The translations under genes and the position numbers were made by a program. Positions 8,721-17,065 of a DNA stretch of 41,766 bases are shown piece by piece; the first letter of the stretch is position 1, and each line of letters starts with the position of its first letter. Source of the DNA: Flavobacteriales bacterium UBA979 (GTDB taxonomy: Bacteria; Bacteroidota; Bacteroidia; Flavobacteriales_D; Sanyastnellaceae); NCBI GenBank assembly GCA_002292325.1, contig DBBR01000018.1:1-41766 (forward strand), read 5' to 3'. The notes under the pieces were generated by a model. That model was not told the DNA's origin. It made no database searches and saw nothing but the letters and a program-made list of their open reading frames with translations.

Positions 8721-9662
8721 TTATTGCTTCACAATTCGTGTTACGGTTCCAATCGAGGATTCATGCAACGCAAGCCGAACGAAATAAACCCCAGGTTTTA
8801 AGTTAGACACATCGATTACTTCACCCGAAAAACCCGGAACATTCATGACTTGTCGGCCTCGGGCATCCATGATTTGGAGTAAGGCGCGCGCGCCAGGAGA
8901 GTGCTGAGATGCGGAAACAACCAATCTATCTTGCACGGGATTGGGGGCCAAAGTCCAGTCGGTCGATTTCAAGTGCGCCACACCCAGCGATAAAACATCG
9001 ATGTCACCGACGTGCAAGACATATGCATCGCCGTTTTGATGCGAGGCACCGTATACCTGGTACACGTCACCCGGTGTCGGCCCATCCTCGTCCTCATTGC
9101 CGCCGGGATCATCTGTGTCAATCCCCCAGCAGATGACCTCGCCGTCTTCAAGCGCTACTGTCCAATAGCCCTCTGAGTCAGGTGCAGAAATGACCGTTGC
9201 GTTATCCACGCGCACCCGCGTGCCCTCGTATTGCTCGTCTTGGAGTTCTTCTGCAGTGACCCAGACACCCATGGGGGTCGCATTCCAAAAATCCACGAAA
9301 TCCACAAGGACAGCATCGATGATTTGCGTGTTGCCATCGACTTCAGTGACGGTGCCGCTGATTTCAAGAACGTCGCCCACTTCGGGTTGACGCTCCTCAT
9401 TCCAGTAAGGTGCATTGGCGGGAATCACGACTCCCGGCCCCTCCACGAACACGCCGTTCCAGGCACCAAATGCATCTTGCATATACCACGATTCCCCAAA
9501 ATATTCGGTTACTTTCCCGCTAATGGTAACCGTTTGACCATTGTACGGTGAAAGATCGGATTCTCCTTGTATTTCGATCAAAGGAACGATTTGAGCAGTG
9601 ACCGAAAATGTCCAAACACAGGCAATGATCAAAGGAATGAGTGATTTATATTGATTTTTCAT
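8721..9662 (-). CDS. Secreted OB-fold protein with T9SS type A sorting domain
   Basis: 313 aa with a signal peptide (MKNQYKSLIPLIIACVWTFSVTAQ). Two tandem OB-like segments follow (YNGQTVTISGKVTEYFGESW… GVFVEG and GDVLEISGTVTEVDG… VRVDNATV), like the OB-fold domains found N-terminal to secreted nucleases of Bacteroidota. No nuclease domain is attached here. The last ~75 residues are a type A T9SS sorting domain: APNPVQDRLVV, DARGRQV, LKPGVYFVRL and a terminal VKQ. It is therefore expected to cross the outer membrane through the type IX system and be retained on, or released from, the surface. Binding partner unknown. It is divergent from the next gene with only 25 bp between start codons. Confidence 0.82.
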   Translation of the reverse strand: MKNQYKSLIPLIIACVWTFSVTAQIVPLIEIQGESDLSPYNGQTVTISGKVTEYFGESWYMQDAFGAWNGVFVEGPGVVIPANAPYWNEERQPEVGDVLEISGTVTEVDGNTQIIDAVLVDFVDFWNATPMGVWVTAEELQDEQYEGTRVRVDNATVISAPDSEGYWTVALEDGEVICWGIDTDDPGGNEDEDGPTPGDVYQVYGASHQNGDAYVLHVGDIDVLSLGVAHLKSTDWTLAPNPVQDRLVVSASQHSPGARALLQIMDARGRQVMNVPGFSGEVIDVSNLKPGVYFVRLALHESSIGTVTRIVKQ

Positions 9663-9687
9663 AGCAGGAAGGTAATAAATTGCTCAC

Positions 9688-11673
9688 ATGAATCGATTTT
9701 GGTTTCTCCTCTTCCTGTTCACTTGGTGTGTCAGCGAGAACATCCATGCGCAATGCACCGAGTGCACGCCCGATCCCACTTGCACCTCTGATGATGGCTT
9801 CCCTACGATTTGTCCGGAATCGCTGCCGGTCGCCTTCACCGGAGAAAACTATGAAGAGACCATCACATTCTTCATGCCGACCGAAGTGGTCGATCCCGGA
9901 TCTGGACTCACCGCAACGTTGAACAGCGTGACTGTCACATCGATTACAGGCACTCCACTGGGATTGAGCGTTGAATTGGATGATGAAGATGCCGTTTACT
10001 ACCCATCCAGTGGACAGACCAATGGATGTGCCAATGTTTGCGGCGTGCCTGTATTGGCTGGAACCTTCGATATGGTCATCAGCATATCAGCCCTGGCATC
10101 AGCCTTGGGAATTGAGCAGGTGGTCACCGAATCTTTCAGCTATGTCCTCGTCGTGGAAGCTGGCGAGGCAGGGACCTCAACCTTCACCTACACCCCACCG
10201 AGTGGTTGCGATTCCTTACTGGCCTCTTTCGATGCGTTATTGGAGGGAACTCCCAGCCAAATAACCAATTATTCCTGGGACTTTGGAAACGGTATGACCT
10301 CATCGGATGCGGAAGTCCTCGATGTGCCTTTTGACTCTGCGGGTGTCTTCAACGTGTCGCTCCAAACGACTATTTCCGATCAACTACTCACCCACGTCAC
10401 GCTCAGCTCTACGGCTGGCGGAGGATGGGACGACGGATGGTCCCCGTCACCGGATCCGTATTTCGTAATCAGCGATTCAAACGGGGGAAACGTTTATGTC
10501 TCAAGCATCGTCAATGAAACGTATTCCAATACCTGGAACAACGTCAACGTGATCCTGTCCAACCCACCCTACACGATTACCTTCTACGATGATGATTTAT
10601 TCCCTGAAGATGATTACCTCGGGGCCATGAGCTTCTCGCCCAATGGCGCGGAAGTTATCGCTCTCAACGCGGATCCAAGTTATGGCGAGTTGACCATTGG
10701 CCTCCAAACTGCAGTCAATGCGTTGGACACCTCGGAGGTCACCGTGAATGCGAGTCCATTCGTTGAAATCTCCTGGACGGATTTGGGTGACACACTGATC
10801 TGCACCAGCCCTGATTTAATAGCATACGACTGGTATCAGAATGGAACCCTCATGGCGTCTGGACCGGATTCAACCTTTGTTCCCTTGGTGCATGGATGGT
10901 ATCATGTCGTTGGTTCCTCAGCGTTGGGCTGCAGCGGAACCAGTGATAGCTTGCTGTTTTGTTCACCTGACGCTGCATTCGCATTGGCTTTGAGTCTCGG
11001 AGAAACTCCTGATACGATCATCGCCGAAGCCGATTTAGATGCATTTATTTGGACCGCAAATGGCGTTGCATCGGATACCCTTGTTGGCGACACCGGTTAT
11101 ATGTGGTTTCCTGAATTCAGTGGCTGGTATTCCGCCGAAGGTTGGGATGCTTTTGGGTGCCCTTGGACCAGCGATACGGTATTGGTATGCTGGCCCATAA
11201 ACGAGCCGCAGATCAATGAACTGAGCGGAGGTTCTTTGGCTGTTACGACCGAATTTTCCTTTTACCAATGGTGGCTAAATGGTGAACCCATACCGGGGGC
11301 CACGGATTCGGTATTGATCAATACTGGACCAGGGATTTACGCTGTGTCCGTCACGGACTTCCCCGATTGTGCAGGGACAATCAGCGAAGATTGGCTGGTG
11401 GTCAGCATCGAAGAATGGACGGAGGACGCGCTCCCAACCTGGGGTGTTTACCCCAACCCCGCAGAAACCACCGTCACTTTTGAATTGCCCTTCAGCCCAA
11501 CAAGCTGGATTCTACACGCGTATGATTTCAGCGGGAGACTGATTCAACAGACTGCAGCAACCAACGGCAGCCATTGGTCATTGAACGGCTGGCCCGATGG
11601 GACGTATTTGATCCAAGCCATTGAAGAAAAGACGGGGCGCGCTTTGCCCGCTATTCGCCTCGTAAAACGCTGA
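9688..11673 (+). CDS. Secreted PKD-domain protein with T9SS type A sorting domain
   Basis: 661 aa with a signal peptide (FWFLLFLFTWCVSENIHAQ). Residues 165-230 include a PKD-type domain (TNYSWDFGNGMTSSDAE and FDSAGVFNVSLQT). Next comes a segment with Asp-rich turns (FYDDDLFPEDDYLG, in a C2-like context), then three Ig-like repeats of the form (W/F)YQNGTLMASGPDSTF / FYQWWLNGEPIPGATDS. The final 75 residues form a T9SS type A domain (VYPNPAETTVTFELP, YDFSGRLIQQ, WPDGTYLIQ, RLVKR). No enzyme motif is visible; it probably acts as a cell-surface adhesion or binding protein. It ends 27 bp from a convergent gene. Confidence 0.83.
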   Translation: MNRFWFLLFLFTWCVSENIHAQCTECTPDPTCTSDDGFPTICPESLPVAFTGENYEETITFFMPTEVVDPGSGLTATLNSVTVTSITGTPLGLSVELDDEDAVYYPSSGQTNGCANVCGVPVLAGTFDMVISISALASALGIEQVVTESFSYVLVVEAGEAGTSTFTYTPPSGCDSLLASFDALLEGTPSQITNYSWDFGNGMTSSDAEVLDVPFDSAGVFNVSLQTTISDQLLTHVTLSSTAGGGWDDGWSPSPDPYFVISDSNGGNVYVSSIVNETYSNTWNNVNVILSNPPYTITFYDDDLFPEDDYLGAMSFSPNGAEVIALNADPSYGELTIGLQTAVNALDTSEVTVNASPFVEISWTDLGDTLICTSPDLIAYDWYQNGTLMASGPDSTFVPLVHGWYHVVGSSALGCSGTSDSLLFCSPDAAFALALSLGETPDTIIAEADLDAFIWTANGVASDTLVGDTGYMWFPEFSGWYSAEGWDAFGCPWTSDTVLVCWPINEPQINELSGGSLAVTTEFSFYQWWLNGEPIPGATDSVLINTGPGIYAVSVTDFPDCAGTISEDWLVVSIEEWTEDALPTWGVYPNPAETTVTFELPFSPTSWILHAYDFSGRLIQQTAATNGSHWSLNGWPDGTYLIQAIEEKTGRALPAIRLVKR

Positions 11674-11700
11674 AAATACCGGCTTCGCCCAAACGTCAGT

Positions 11701-12084
11701 TTATTTTTTGTCTATGCTCCATTTGCCGGGACCCATCATCACCAAGGCGAGTGCAGGGAAAAAGAACAACAATGCATGTTCCTTGTCAGAAAGCGGATCA
11801 TCCCAATGCACCATAAACGCCGCTACACCCATCGTGATGGCCATCAATGCTGCGCCCCAGCGAGACTTCCAGCCAATGAGAACCAGCACTGGTGCGACGA
11901 GTTCGCCGATTACCGTTAACATGAGGGAAGGTGTATCGCCAATGCCCAGCCAATTGTAAAATTCCACTCCTTCACCGGTAAGGCCATTCACGAGGCGGTT
12001 CATCTTGGACCAACCGTGCGGTATCATCAGGCCTGCAGTCCCCAATCTGAGGGCAAGTAAGCCCCAATCGTTCAACGCTTTCAT
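11701..12084 (-). CDS. DoxX family membrane protein
   Basis: 127 aa with four hydrophobic segments. The N-terminal pattern LLALRLGTAGLMIPHGWSKM, followed by a conserved ELVAPVLVLIGWKSRWGA and then VHWDDP, is the DoxX/DoxD-like family signature. These small inner-membrane proteins have been tied to quinone/redox chemistry and to oxidant resistance, but no reaction can be assigned here. It is transcribed alone, convergent with the PKD protein gene. Confidence 0.85.
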   Translation of the reverse strand: MKALNDWGLLALRLGTAGLMIPHGWSKMNRLVNGLTGEGVEFYNWLGIGDTPSLMLTVIGELVAPVLVLIGWKSRWGAALMAITMGVAAFMVHWDDPLSDKEHALLFFFPALALVMMGPGKWSIDKK

Positions 12085-12186
12085 ACATCCAAATTAGTTC
12101 TTGCAACGCCTTTGAACTATGGTCACAGATGCAGGTTTCCCTCATCGATGTGTTGATTCTTGGGCAGTTTATCCGTATCTTAAAGT

Positions 12187-12903
12187 ATGGCACAGGATCA
12201 ACTCCCGAATGATTGGCTCACCAGTGGTGTGCTCGATGCTGAGTACAAGCAGTACATCCTACTTGCATGGCTCAAAAAATGGGAACGTGAGTTTCGTGAT
12301 GTCAAAATTTATCCCGGTCTGGGACGGTTGACCGAGGCCTATCATGATTTAGTTACCTTCCAGAAAGAACAAAAGCAATGGCTCAAAGCCTTACAAGGGC
12401 CGTTACAGGGGTTGGATTTTGCCAGCCGGCGTTTGATCTATAAACACTTCAATGCCCACCCCGAATTGCAGAAGTACCTTGACGAAGTCTTGGCCTTTTC
12501 ACTTCCCCAAATTGAGAAGTCCATCGCCACAGGGAAATCCATTTACGAAGTCGTAGAGGACCACTTGGAGTTGGAGCCCATTGGCGTGCAACCTCTGTAC
12601 CGGGATGAAGGCTATTTATTTGTTTACGATGAGGACAAACGCGAGGTCAACAACTACCGCTACGCGAAGTCCCCCATCATTTTCAATGGCGAGCGCCATG
12701 TACAGCTCTCCCTCAAGCCCATTGAACAGCTCCAAAAATCATGGACTGAAACCTTTGAGCAAATGAAAGTCAGGCTGGCTCGTCAATTTCCGGATTGGCC
12801 CAACCCCGCCGTGTTTTTGGCGCGGGTGAGCTACAGCTTTCCCCTCCAGCAAACGACACTGCCTGTCGCAAAACGACGACTCGTCAGGCTATTGCTCGAT
12901 TGA
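12187..12903 (+). CDS. Hypothetical cytoplasmic protein
   Basis: 238 aa from ATG 12187. It is soluble, helix-rich and charged, with no signal peptide, membrane segment or recognisable catalytic motif. The N-terminal half (LAWLKKWEREFRDVKIYPGL, FQKEQKQWLKALQGPLQGLD) looks coiled or helical; the C-terminal half has beta-type sequence (EGYLFVYDEDKREVNNYRY). The overall look is of a protein conserved across Flavobacteriales without known function. It sits alone between divergent and convergent neighbours; the next gene starts convergently 26 bp after its stop. Confidence 0.72.
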   Translation: MAQDQLPNDWLTSGVLDAEYKQYILLAWLKKWEREFRDVKIYPGLGRLTEAYHDLVTFQKEQKQWLKALQGPLQGLDFASRRLIYKHFNAHPELQKYLDEVLAFSLPQIEKSIATGKSIYEVVEDHLELEPIGVQPLYRDEGYLFVYDEDKREVNNYRYAKSPIIFNGERHVQLSLKPIEQLQKSWTETFEQMKVRLARQFPDWPNPAVFLARVSYSFPLQQTTLPVAKRRLVRLLLD

Positions 12904-12929
12904 CACGGTTTCGAAATTGCAAGACCATT

Positions 12930-13436
12930 CTACTCGTCCGAGCTATCCAGGTATGCGTATCCGGCCATCAGGTTTCCATACACTTGAGTGTAGGCAATTT
13001 CACCAGCAGGATTGAAATCGAACGATTCATATATCTTGACGCGCACAGATTTGGCAGCGGTTGAATCTGTGGCTGGTTTGCTGATGTTCCATTCGAAATA
13101 TCCCCGAACTGAGCCATCCGTTTGCTTTGTCTGTGCATTCACCCCCGGCAAAAAGTTCGTTGGAGGGAGTAACTCGTAATCGTATGTTGCCCAGGCCTTT
13201 TTGTACTTTTCGGTTACTTGGGCAAGGGTGATCGTGTCCGGGGCATTCAGGCCTGTTCCGCGCCAAATGGCGTCGTCTGCAAAATGCGTAAAGAACGCGT
13301 CACTTTCGGATTCAAACTCAGCAAAAACCTGAGCGATGGTAGCGGCATTGGTATCAAACGTCTGGGAGACTTGGGTGTCTGGTGCCTGGCAGGCAGTGAG
13401 TCCCAAAATGACCAAGGGGATCAAGGTTTTTTTCAT
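12930..13436 (-). CDS. SnoaL/NTF2-like lipoprotein
   Basis: 168 aa. The N-terminus MKKTLIPLVILGLTACQAP carries a lipobox (LTAC, Cys16), so it is expected to be lipidated and kept in the periplasm or outer membrane. The remainder fits a small alpha+beta NTF2/SnoaL-like cone fold: helix with FAEFESESDAFFTHFADDAIWRG, then beta strands with YFEWNIS and KIYESFDFNPAGEI. Members serve as enzymes or binding domains; no catalytic residues can be fixed here. It shares the divergent control region 13437-13595 with the membrane protein gene at 13596. Confidence 0.75.
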   Translation of the reverse strand: MKKTLIPLVILGLTACQAPDTQVSQTFDTNAATIAQVFAEFESESDAFFTHFADDAIWRGTGLNAPDTITLAQVTEKYKKAWATYDYELLPPTNFLPGVNAQTKQTDGSVRGYFEWNISKPATDSTAAKSVRVKIYESFDFNPAGEIAYTQVYGNLMAGYAYLDSSDE

Positions 13437-13440
13437 GAAT

Positions 13441-13448
13441 CAAAATTA
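13441..13448 (-). promoter_or_regulatory. Possible -7 element before the lipoprotein gene
   Basis: TAATTTTG on the minus strand matches TAnnTTTG exactly, but it lies only 5 nt before the start codon, which would imply a nearly leaderless transcript. No -33 box is clear, so it may be chance. Confidence 0.22.
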
Positions 13449-13459
13449 AACGAATCAAC

Positions 13460-13475
13460 TGTGATCATTATCACA
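13460..13475. promoter_or_regulatory. Crp/Fnr-type palindromic operator
   Basis: TGTGATCATTATCACA is a perfect inverted repeat (TGTGAT / ATCACA, 4-nt centre) and matches the classical Crp form TGTGA-N6-TCACA exactly. It lies between two divergent genes, 24 bp upstream of the lipoprotein start and 120 bp upstream of the membrane protein start, so a Crp/Fnr-family regulator could control either. Which ligand or signal is involved cannot be told. Confidence 0.6.
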
Positions 13476-13543
13476 TTTTATTCACACCGTCCTCTTGATT
13501 ATCCAATACAATTCCCTTCGTGCAAGGCAGCTTCATCTGTAAC

Positions 13544-13570
13544 TTTTCAGGGATCTTAAAGTCCTGAAAA
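13544..13570. promoter_or_regulatory. Second inverted repeat in the same divergent region
   Basis: TTTTCAGG (13544-13551) and CCTGAAAA (13563-13570) are perfect 8-bp arms around an 11-bp spacer, ending 25 bp before the ATG at 13596. It could be an operator or a 5'-leader hairpin. There is no T-run after it, so a terminator is unlikely. Confidence 0.5.
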
Positions 13571-13595
13571 TCCTCGAAACAAATCGAAATCTAAA

Positions 13596-13988
13596 ATGAA
13601 AACAAAACTCATCTTAACCATTCTTGGAGCCTACAATGCGCTCATGGCTCTCCTGATGTTCGTCCTTCCTGAACAGATGGGAATGCAGTTGATCGGCGAA
13701 ACAAAGGCCCTTGAAAACACCGAATTATTGGAAATGGCGACCATGTTTCATTATGGTTTGGCCCCAGCATTGCTCATGATTGGTCTCTTGCTGATTTTTG
13801 CGCGCGGCTGTGCGTTGGAAATGGCCAAACGGATGCTTCTGGCCTACATCATTGCTACGGCAAGCTTGCTCTTCGTCATGTTTGGAGTGTTTTCGTTTCA
13901 TCCTGTCATCCAGTTCAGCCCTGATTTGGCATTACCCGATATCTTAGCCCTTGGACTGGCCACCTTCGGTTACCTGAAAGGAAAGTAG
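13596..13988 (+). CDS. Small four-helix inner-membrane protein
   Basis: 130 aa with four predicted membrane helices (LILTILGAYNALMALLMFVL; YGLAPALLMIGLLLIFA; LLAYIIATASLLFVMFGVF; ILALGLATFGYL). The topology and the short loops resemble small DUF4345/DoxX-like membrane proteins, but I cannot name a family firmly. The divergent region upstream has a Crp/Fnr-like palindrome and a second dyad, so expression is likely regulated. Function unknown. Confidence 0.75.
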   Translation: MKTKLILTILGAYNALMALLMFVLPEQMGMQLIGETKALENTELLEMATMFHYGLAPALLMIGLLLIFARGCALEMAKRMLLAYIIATASLLFVMFGVFSFHPVIQFSPDLALPDILALGLATFGYLKGK

Positions 13989-14014
13989 AAGACGCATCAG
14001 CAAAAATCTCCGCA

Positions 14015-14314
14015 TCACCTTAAAAACGGCTGCAACGCCTGCTGCATCTGTTCTTTGGTGTGAAATCCACTGGCTTTCCAATGCATTTTTCCTGCCTTAA
14101 AAATCATCAGGGTGGGCACGCTTCGGATGCCATATGCCTGAGCTAAAGGCTGATTGCTGTCCAAGTTGACTTTGAGCACTTTGGCTGTCTCGCCCATGCT
14201 TTCCGAAAGTTTCTGAAGTTCCGGGGCCATGGCCTGGCAGGGTCCACACCAATCCGCATAGACGTCAACCAGTACCGGTGTCTTACCGTTTATAATTTCT
14301 TTGAATGATGCCAT
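14015..14314 (-). CDS. Thioredoxin
   Basis: 99 aa, near the usual ~105 for thioredoxin. The active site WCGPCQ lies at about 22-27, preceded by PVLVDVYAD. The cis-proline loop SVPTLMIF near 65-72 and the preceding VNLDSNQPLAQAYGI are all typical. It reduces protein disulphides in the cytoplasm with electrons from thioredoxin reductase; no signal peptide is present. It starts 86 bp downstream of the bestrophin-like gene on the same strand and may be expressed on its own. Confidence 0.95.
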   Translation of the reverse strand: MASFKEIINGKTPVLVDVYADWCGPCQAMAPELQKLSESMGETAKVLKVNLDSNQPLAQAYGIRSVPTLMIFKAGKMHWKASGFHTKEQMQQALQPFLR

Positions 14315-14400
14315 GACTTTGCGATTTCACGCAAAGTTCGGATGTGCAGAGCTCACCAATGCATTCGTACTTCACAACGAATGGTAAGGTCAGGCTTACG

Positions 14401-15258
14401 TCAGCGCCGCTTCAAAATCTCGGTCACATTGGTTTCAATGGTCTCGCACAGCAGGTCCAGGGGCAGATCATTTTCGTCTAATCCAAACGGATCTTCGATT
14501 TCTTCAGCGATCAGTTCTACGCTCACGAGGATGTAAAAAACAAGCATGACCACCGGCACACTCCACCATGCAAAAGTGGCTACGAATCCGATGGGCAGCG
14601 TCACCACATAAATGAAAATGAACTTCTTCAAGAACATGCTGTAGCTGTATGGTACGGGAGTCTTGAGGATGCGTTCGCACGCGCCCAAAATATCGATCAT
14701 CCGCTCAAGATTTTGAGCAATCAGCCAATGTTCTTGAGCGGTAAATTCTCCCTCTGATAGGAGCTCCGCCGCACGACGCTCCATGGATTGGGCCCAAGCA
14801 TTTGGAACGTGCACCGCTCCTGCAAATTCCACCGCATCTGGCGGAATTGATTCATTGGATTGGCCGGGGCGGAGGTGGTTCCGGAGCGACTTGACAAATC
14901 CTGGAATCGCTTCGTTAAAGTGTCCGTGAGCGGATTCGTTCGCTGTAAATTCCCTCACCCGCAAGGCCAGTGTGCGCGACACATTGACCAATGAACCCCA
15001 TTGTTTTCGTCCCTCCCACCAGCGGTCGTATGCTGTATTGGTGCGAAACACCAAAAACAACGAGAGCACAAATCCCAACATCGAGTGCACGGCATTGCTC
15101 ACTTCCATCGGTTTCTCGAGCAATTCGAGCTCGACATAACAAACGACCGCTGTAAAAACACCCATGCCCAGCATCGCCGGCAACAATTTGCGGATCACTT
15201 GGCGGTTGTACGCGTGAAAAATGAGGCTAAACCAACTTTTGGGGTTGTACTGAATCAT
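14401..15258 (-). CDS. Bestrophin-family channel protein
   Basis: 285 aa with the family's hallmarks: HSMLGFVLSLFLVFRTNTAYDRWWEGRKQWGSL (quoted here as a landmark, RTNTAYDRWWEGRK being the key part) near residues 40-75, two N-terminal and two later hydrophobic helices, and an acidic end segment IEDPFGLDENDLPLD. Bacterial members form pentameric inner-membrane ion channels; ion selectivity cannot be predicted from this sequence. A single gene by spacing, divergent from the small gene at 15339. Confidence 0.92.
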   Translation of the reverse strand: MIQYNPKSWFSLIFHAYNRQVIRKLLPAMLGMGVFTAVVCYVELELLEKPMEVSNAVHSMLGFVLSLFLVFRTNTAYDRWWEGRKQWGSLVNVSRTLALRVREFTANESAHGHFNEAIPGFVKSLRNHLRPGQSNESIPPDAVEFAGAVHVPNAWAQSMERRAAELLSEGEFTAQEHWLIAQNLERMIDILGACERILKTPVPYSYSMFLKKFIFIYVVTLPIGFVATFAWWSVPVVMLVFYILVSVELIAEEIEDPFGLDENDLPLDLLCETIETNVTEILKRR

Positions 15259-15338
15259 GCATTCAAAGGTGCGAAAAAATCAAGAAATTCATCCGATGCC
15301 CAGGGTAACCTTTCCTCTAGACTCCCGTAAAAAAGAAC

Positions 15339-15731
15339 ATGGAAATCATAACGCTTGTCATTGGTCTCATCGCAATGGTCGTACCCTTTGTCCATTTTGG
15401 CGACAAAAAAATTCGAAGCAAAAACAACGCTTTAGCCCTCGTGGTGGAATTCAGAAAGCAATGGGACGAAGCCCGGATCCGCAATAACCAGTTCGAGACC
15501 GAAGAACTTTTTCAGAGGGGACTCGAGACGCTCAAGGAGTTCAACCGACCCCTTCGACGTTCCACCGTTTGGCTCAACCGAAACGCTTCCAGGGAATTGA
15601 ATGCGTTGGGCAAAGAGTGCGAGAGAACCCTGAGGTTGATGACGAGAAAACGTGTGAGCGCAGAACAATGGCCAGAATTATCAGGTGCCATTGGACGTCA
15701 ACTGGCGGTCACAATAGCTGCGTTGGGCTAA
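15339..15731 (+). CDS. Small N-terminally membrane-anchored hypothetical protein
   Basis: 130 aa. One N-terminal hydrophobic helix (IITLVIGLIAMVVPFVHF) is followed by a basic, helical cytoplasmic region (FRKQWDEARIRNNQFETEEL, LKEFNRPLRRSTVW). I recognise no family. Its stop codon overlaps that of the convergent DNA-ligase gene by 4 nt, leaving no room for a terminator between them. Confidence 0.62.
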   Translation: MEIITLVIGLIAMVVPFVHFGDKKIRSKNNALALVVEFRKQWDEARIRNNQFETEELFQRGLETLKEFNRPLRRSTVWLNRNASRELNALGKECERTLRLMTRKRVSAEQWPELSGAIGRQLAVTIAALG

Positions 15732-17065
15732 TCTTGGGCTGGCTTCCACCCTCTCTTTACATTGTCCTTCAATTCAGACTCGAATATTTCCATTGCCTCC
15801 TTTTCTGAAGAAGCGATCGAAAGAGACTTCTTCATGGACTCCTTCCGAGTCGGACTAAAGTCGGTCAATGAGAAAACAAAAGCCGGCCATTCACCAGAAT
15901 CCTCTTTGTTGGTCTTCCATGCCAAAAATTTGCGGACCGCCTTGACCCCTTTTGTTTCCTTGACGTAAACTTCTCGCCTCAACAACTTGCTCGCCTTTAT
16001 TTTAGTAGCCACAGAAGGTTTGGCCTTCGAATCCAGCCAGCGGTTGACTTGATCCATCCCTGCATCCTCCACGCAGGGCTTTTTATCGGCGCGCAATGCT
16101 TCAATCACAGGAGCCACCAGGCTCACTGAAAGTCCCTTCCCCAAATACCCAAAGCGTTTGCCGTCCCATTCCAATTGCGCCTTCCGAATGACTCCTTTGG
16201 ACGTCTCTGCTAAAATGTCCAGGCATTTCACCTGCACGACATGTTCTGGAGGGATCATGGTAAACACAACGTTGTTCCCTGAAACCTCCATGTAATCGGA
16301 ATCCACGGGTGATTGTTTGAGGGTCTCGAACATGGTCTTTCGCTCCTTGTTCGTGAGGCCATTTCCAACTTGACCCACAATTTGATACCCCTTTTTGTCC
16401 AAGGATAGTCCCAACAAGAGCTCCCGCAACATGCCCTGCTCTTCACCGAACCCTTCGCAATACCCCATCACGACTAAATCGACGTCCATAATGGGCTTGA
16501 TCTTGTACGTTGGGCCCATTTCGTGACGAACGACCAACCCCTCCGCTTCGCCTTCGATGACTTCAGCGTTAAAGAAAGGGCCAATGTCCGACCTGCTTGA
16601 AATTTGCTTTTGTGGAATCATATGGACCGTTCCACTCACCCCCAACCAATCACTCAACGTCTTGAATTTCCACTCCCACGTTGGAACCTCTGGCATCTTT
16701 TCGGTGTCGATGATATCGAACGCGCCAAAACCCAGCTTCTCGGTCGACTTCGACAGCGCGGCAGGCACTTCAAAACCATACGATCGCTCATCAGATTGAA
16801 CATACAATTCGCCCGCAATGGTACACGATTTGCCTTTCAATTTCTTGGCCGCCTCGGCCAGCAATGGCAAGTCCTTCCACTGCTTACCACCAGCATTTTG
16901 CAAGTAACAGGACTTCCCATTCGATACCAAGAATGCCAAATGCCCATCCTTTTTGACAGACAAATACATGGTGTCACTTTGGAGCATCTTTAATCCTACC
17001 GAGCTGATTTCCAGAGGAATATAGCGTGATGCAACCTTGTTTTTGTAGTGAGTCATTGCTTCCAT
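15728..17065 (-). CDS. ATP-dependent DNA ligase with extra C-terminal region
   Basis: 445 aa. Nucleotidyltransferase motifs are in order: motif I VKKDG (candidate adenylated Lys38), motif III IAGELYV (E86), motif IIIa GFGAFDIID, motif IV EGLVVR (E175), motif V YKIKP (K188/K190). An OB-fold domain follows (DLVVMGYCEGFGEEQG… GQVGNGLTNKE). Beyond it, residues ~330-445 form a conserved-looking basic extension (LAWKTNKEDSGEWPAFVFS, TDFSPTRKES, NVKRGWKP) not present in minimal ligases. The enzyme should seal nicks using ATP. It is the third gene of an operon; its ATG overlaps the previous stop as TGATG. A bacterial accessory ligase for repair or a defence role is likely, as cells normally also carry NAD-dependent LigA. 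Confidence 0.85.
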   Translation of the reverse strand: MEAMTHYKNKVASRYIPLEISSVGLKMLQSDTMYLSVKKDGHLAFLVSNGKSCYLQNAGGKQWKDLPLLAEAAKKLKGKSCTIAGELYVQSDERSYGFEVPAALSKSTEKLGFGAFDIIDTEKMPEVPTWEWKFKTLSDWLGVSGTVHMIPQKQISSRSDIGPFFNAEVIEGEAEGLVVRHEMGPTYKIKPIMDVDLVVMGYCEGFGEEQGMLRELLLGLSLDKKGYQIVGQVGNGLTNKERKTMFETLKQSPVDSDYMEVSGNNVVFTMIPPEHVVQVKCLDILAETSKGVIRKAQLEWDGKRFGYLGKGLSVSLVAPVIEALRADKKPCVEDAGMDQVNRWLDSKAKPSVATKIKASKLLRREVYVKETKGVKAVRKFLAWKTNKEDSGEWPAFVFSLTDFSPTRKESMKKSLSIASSEKEAMEIFESELKDNVKRGWKPAQD

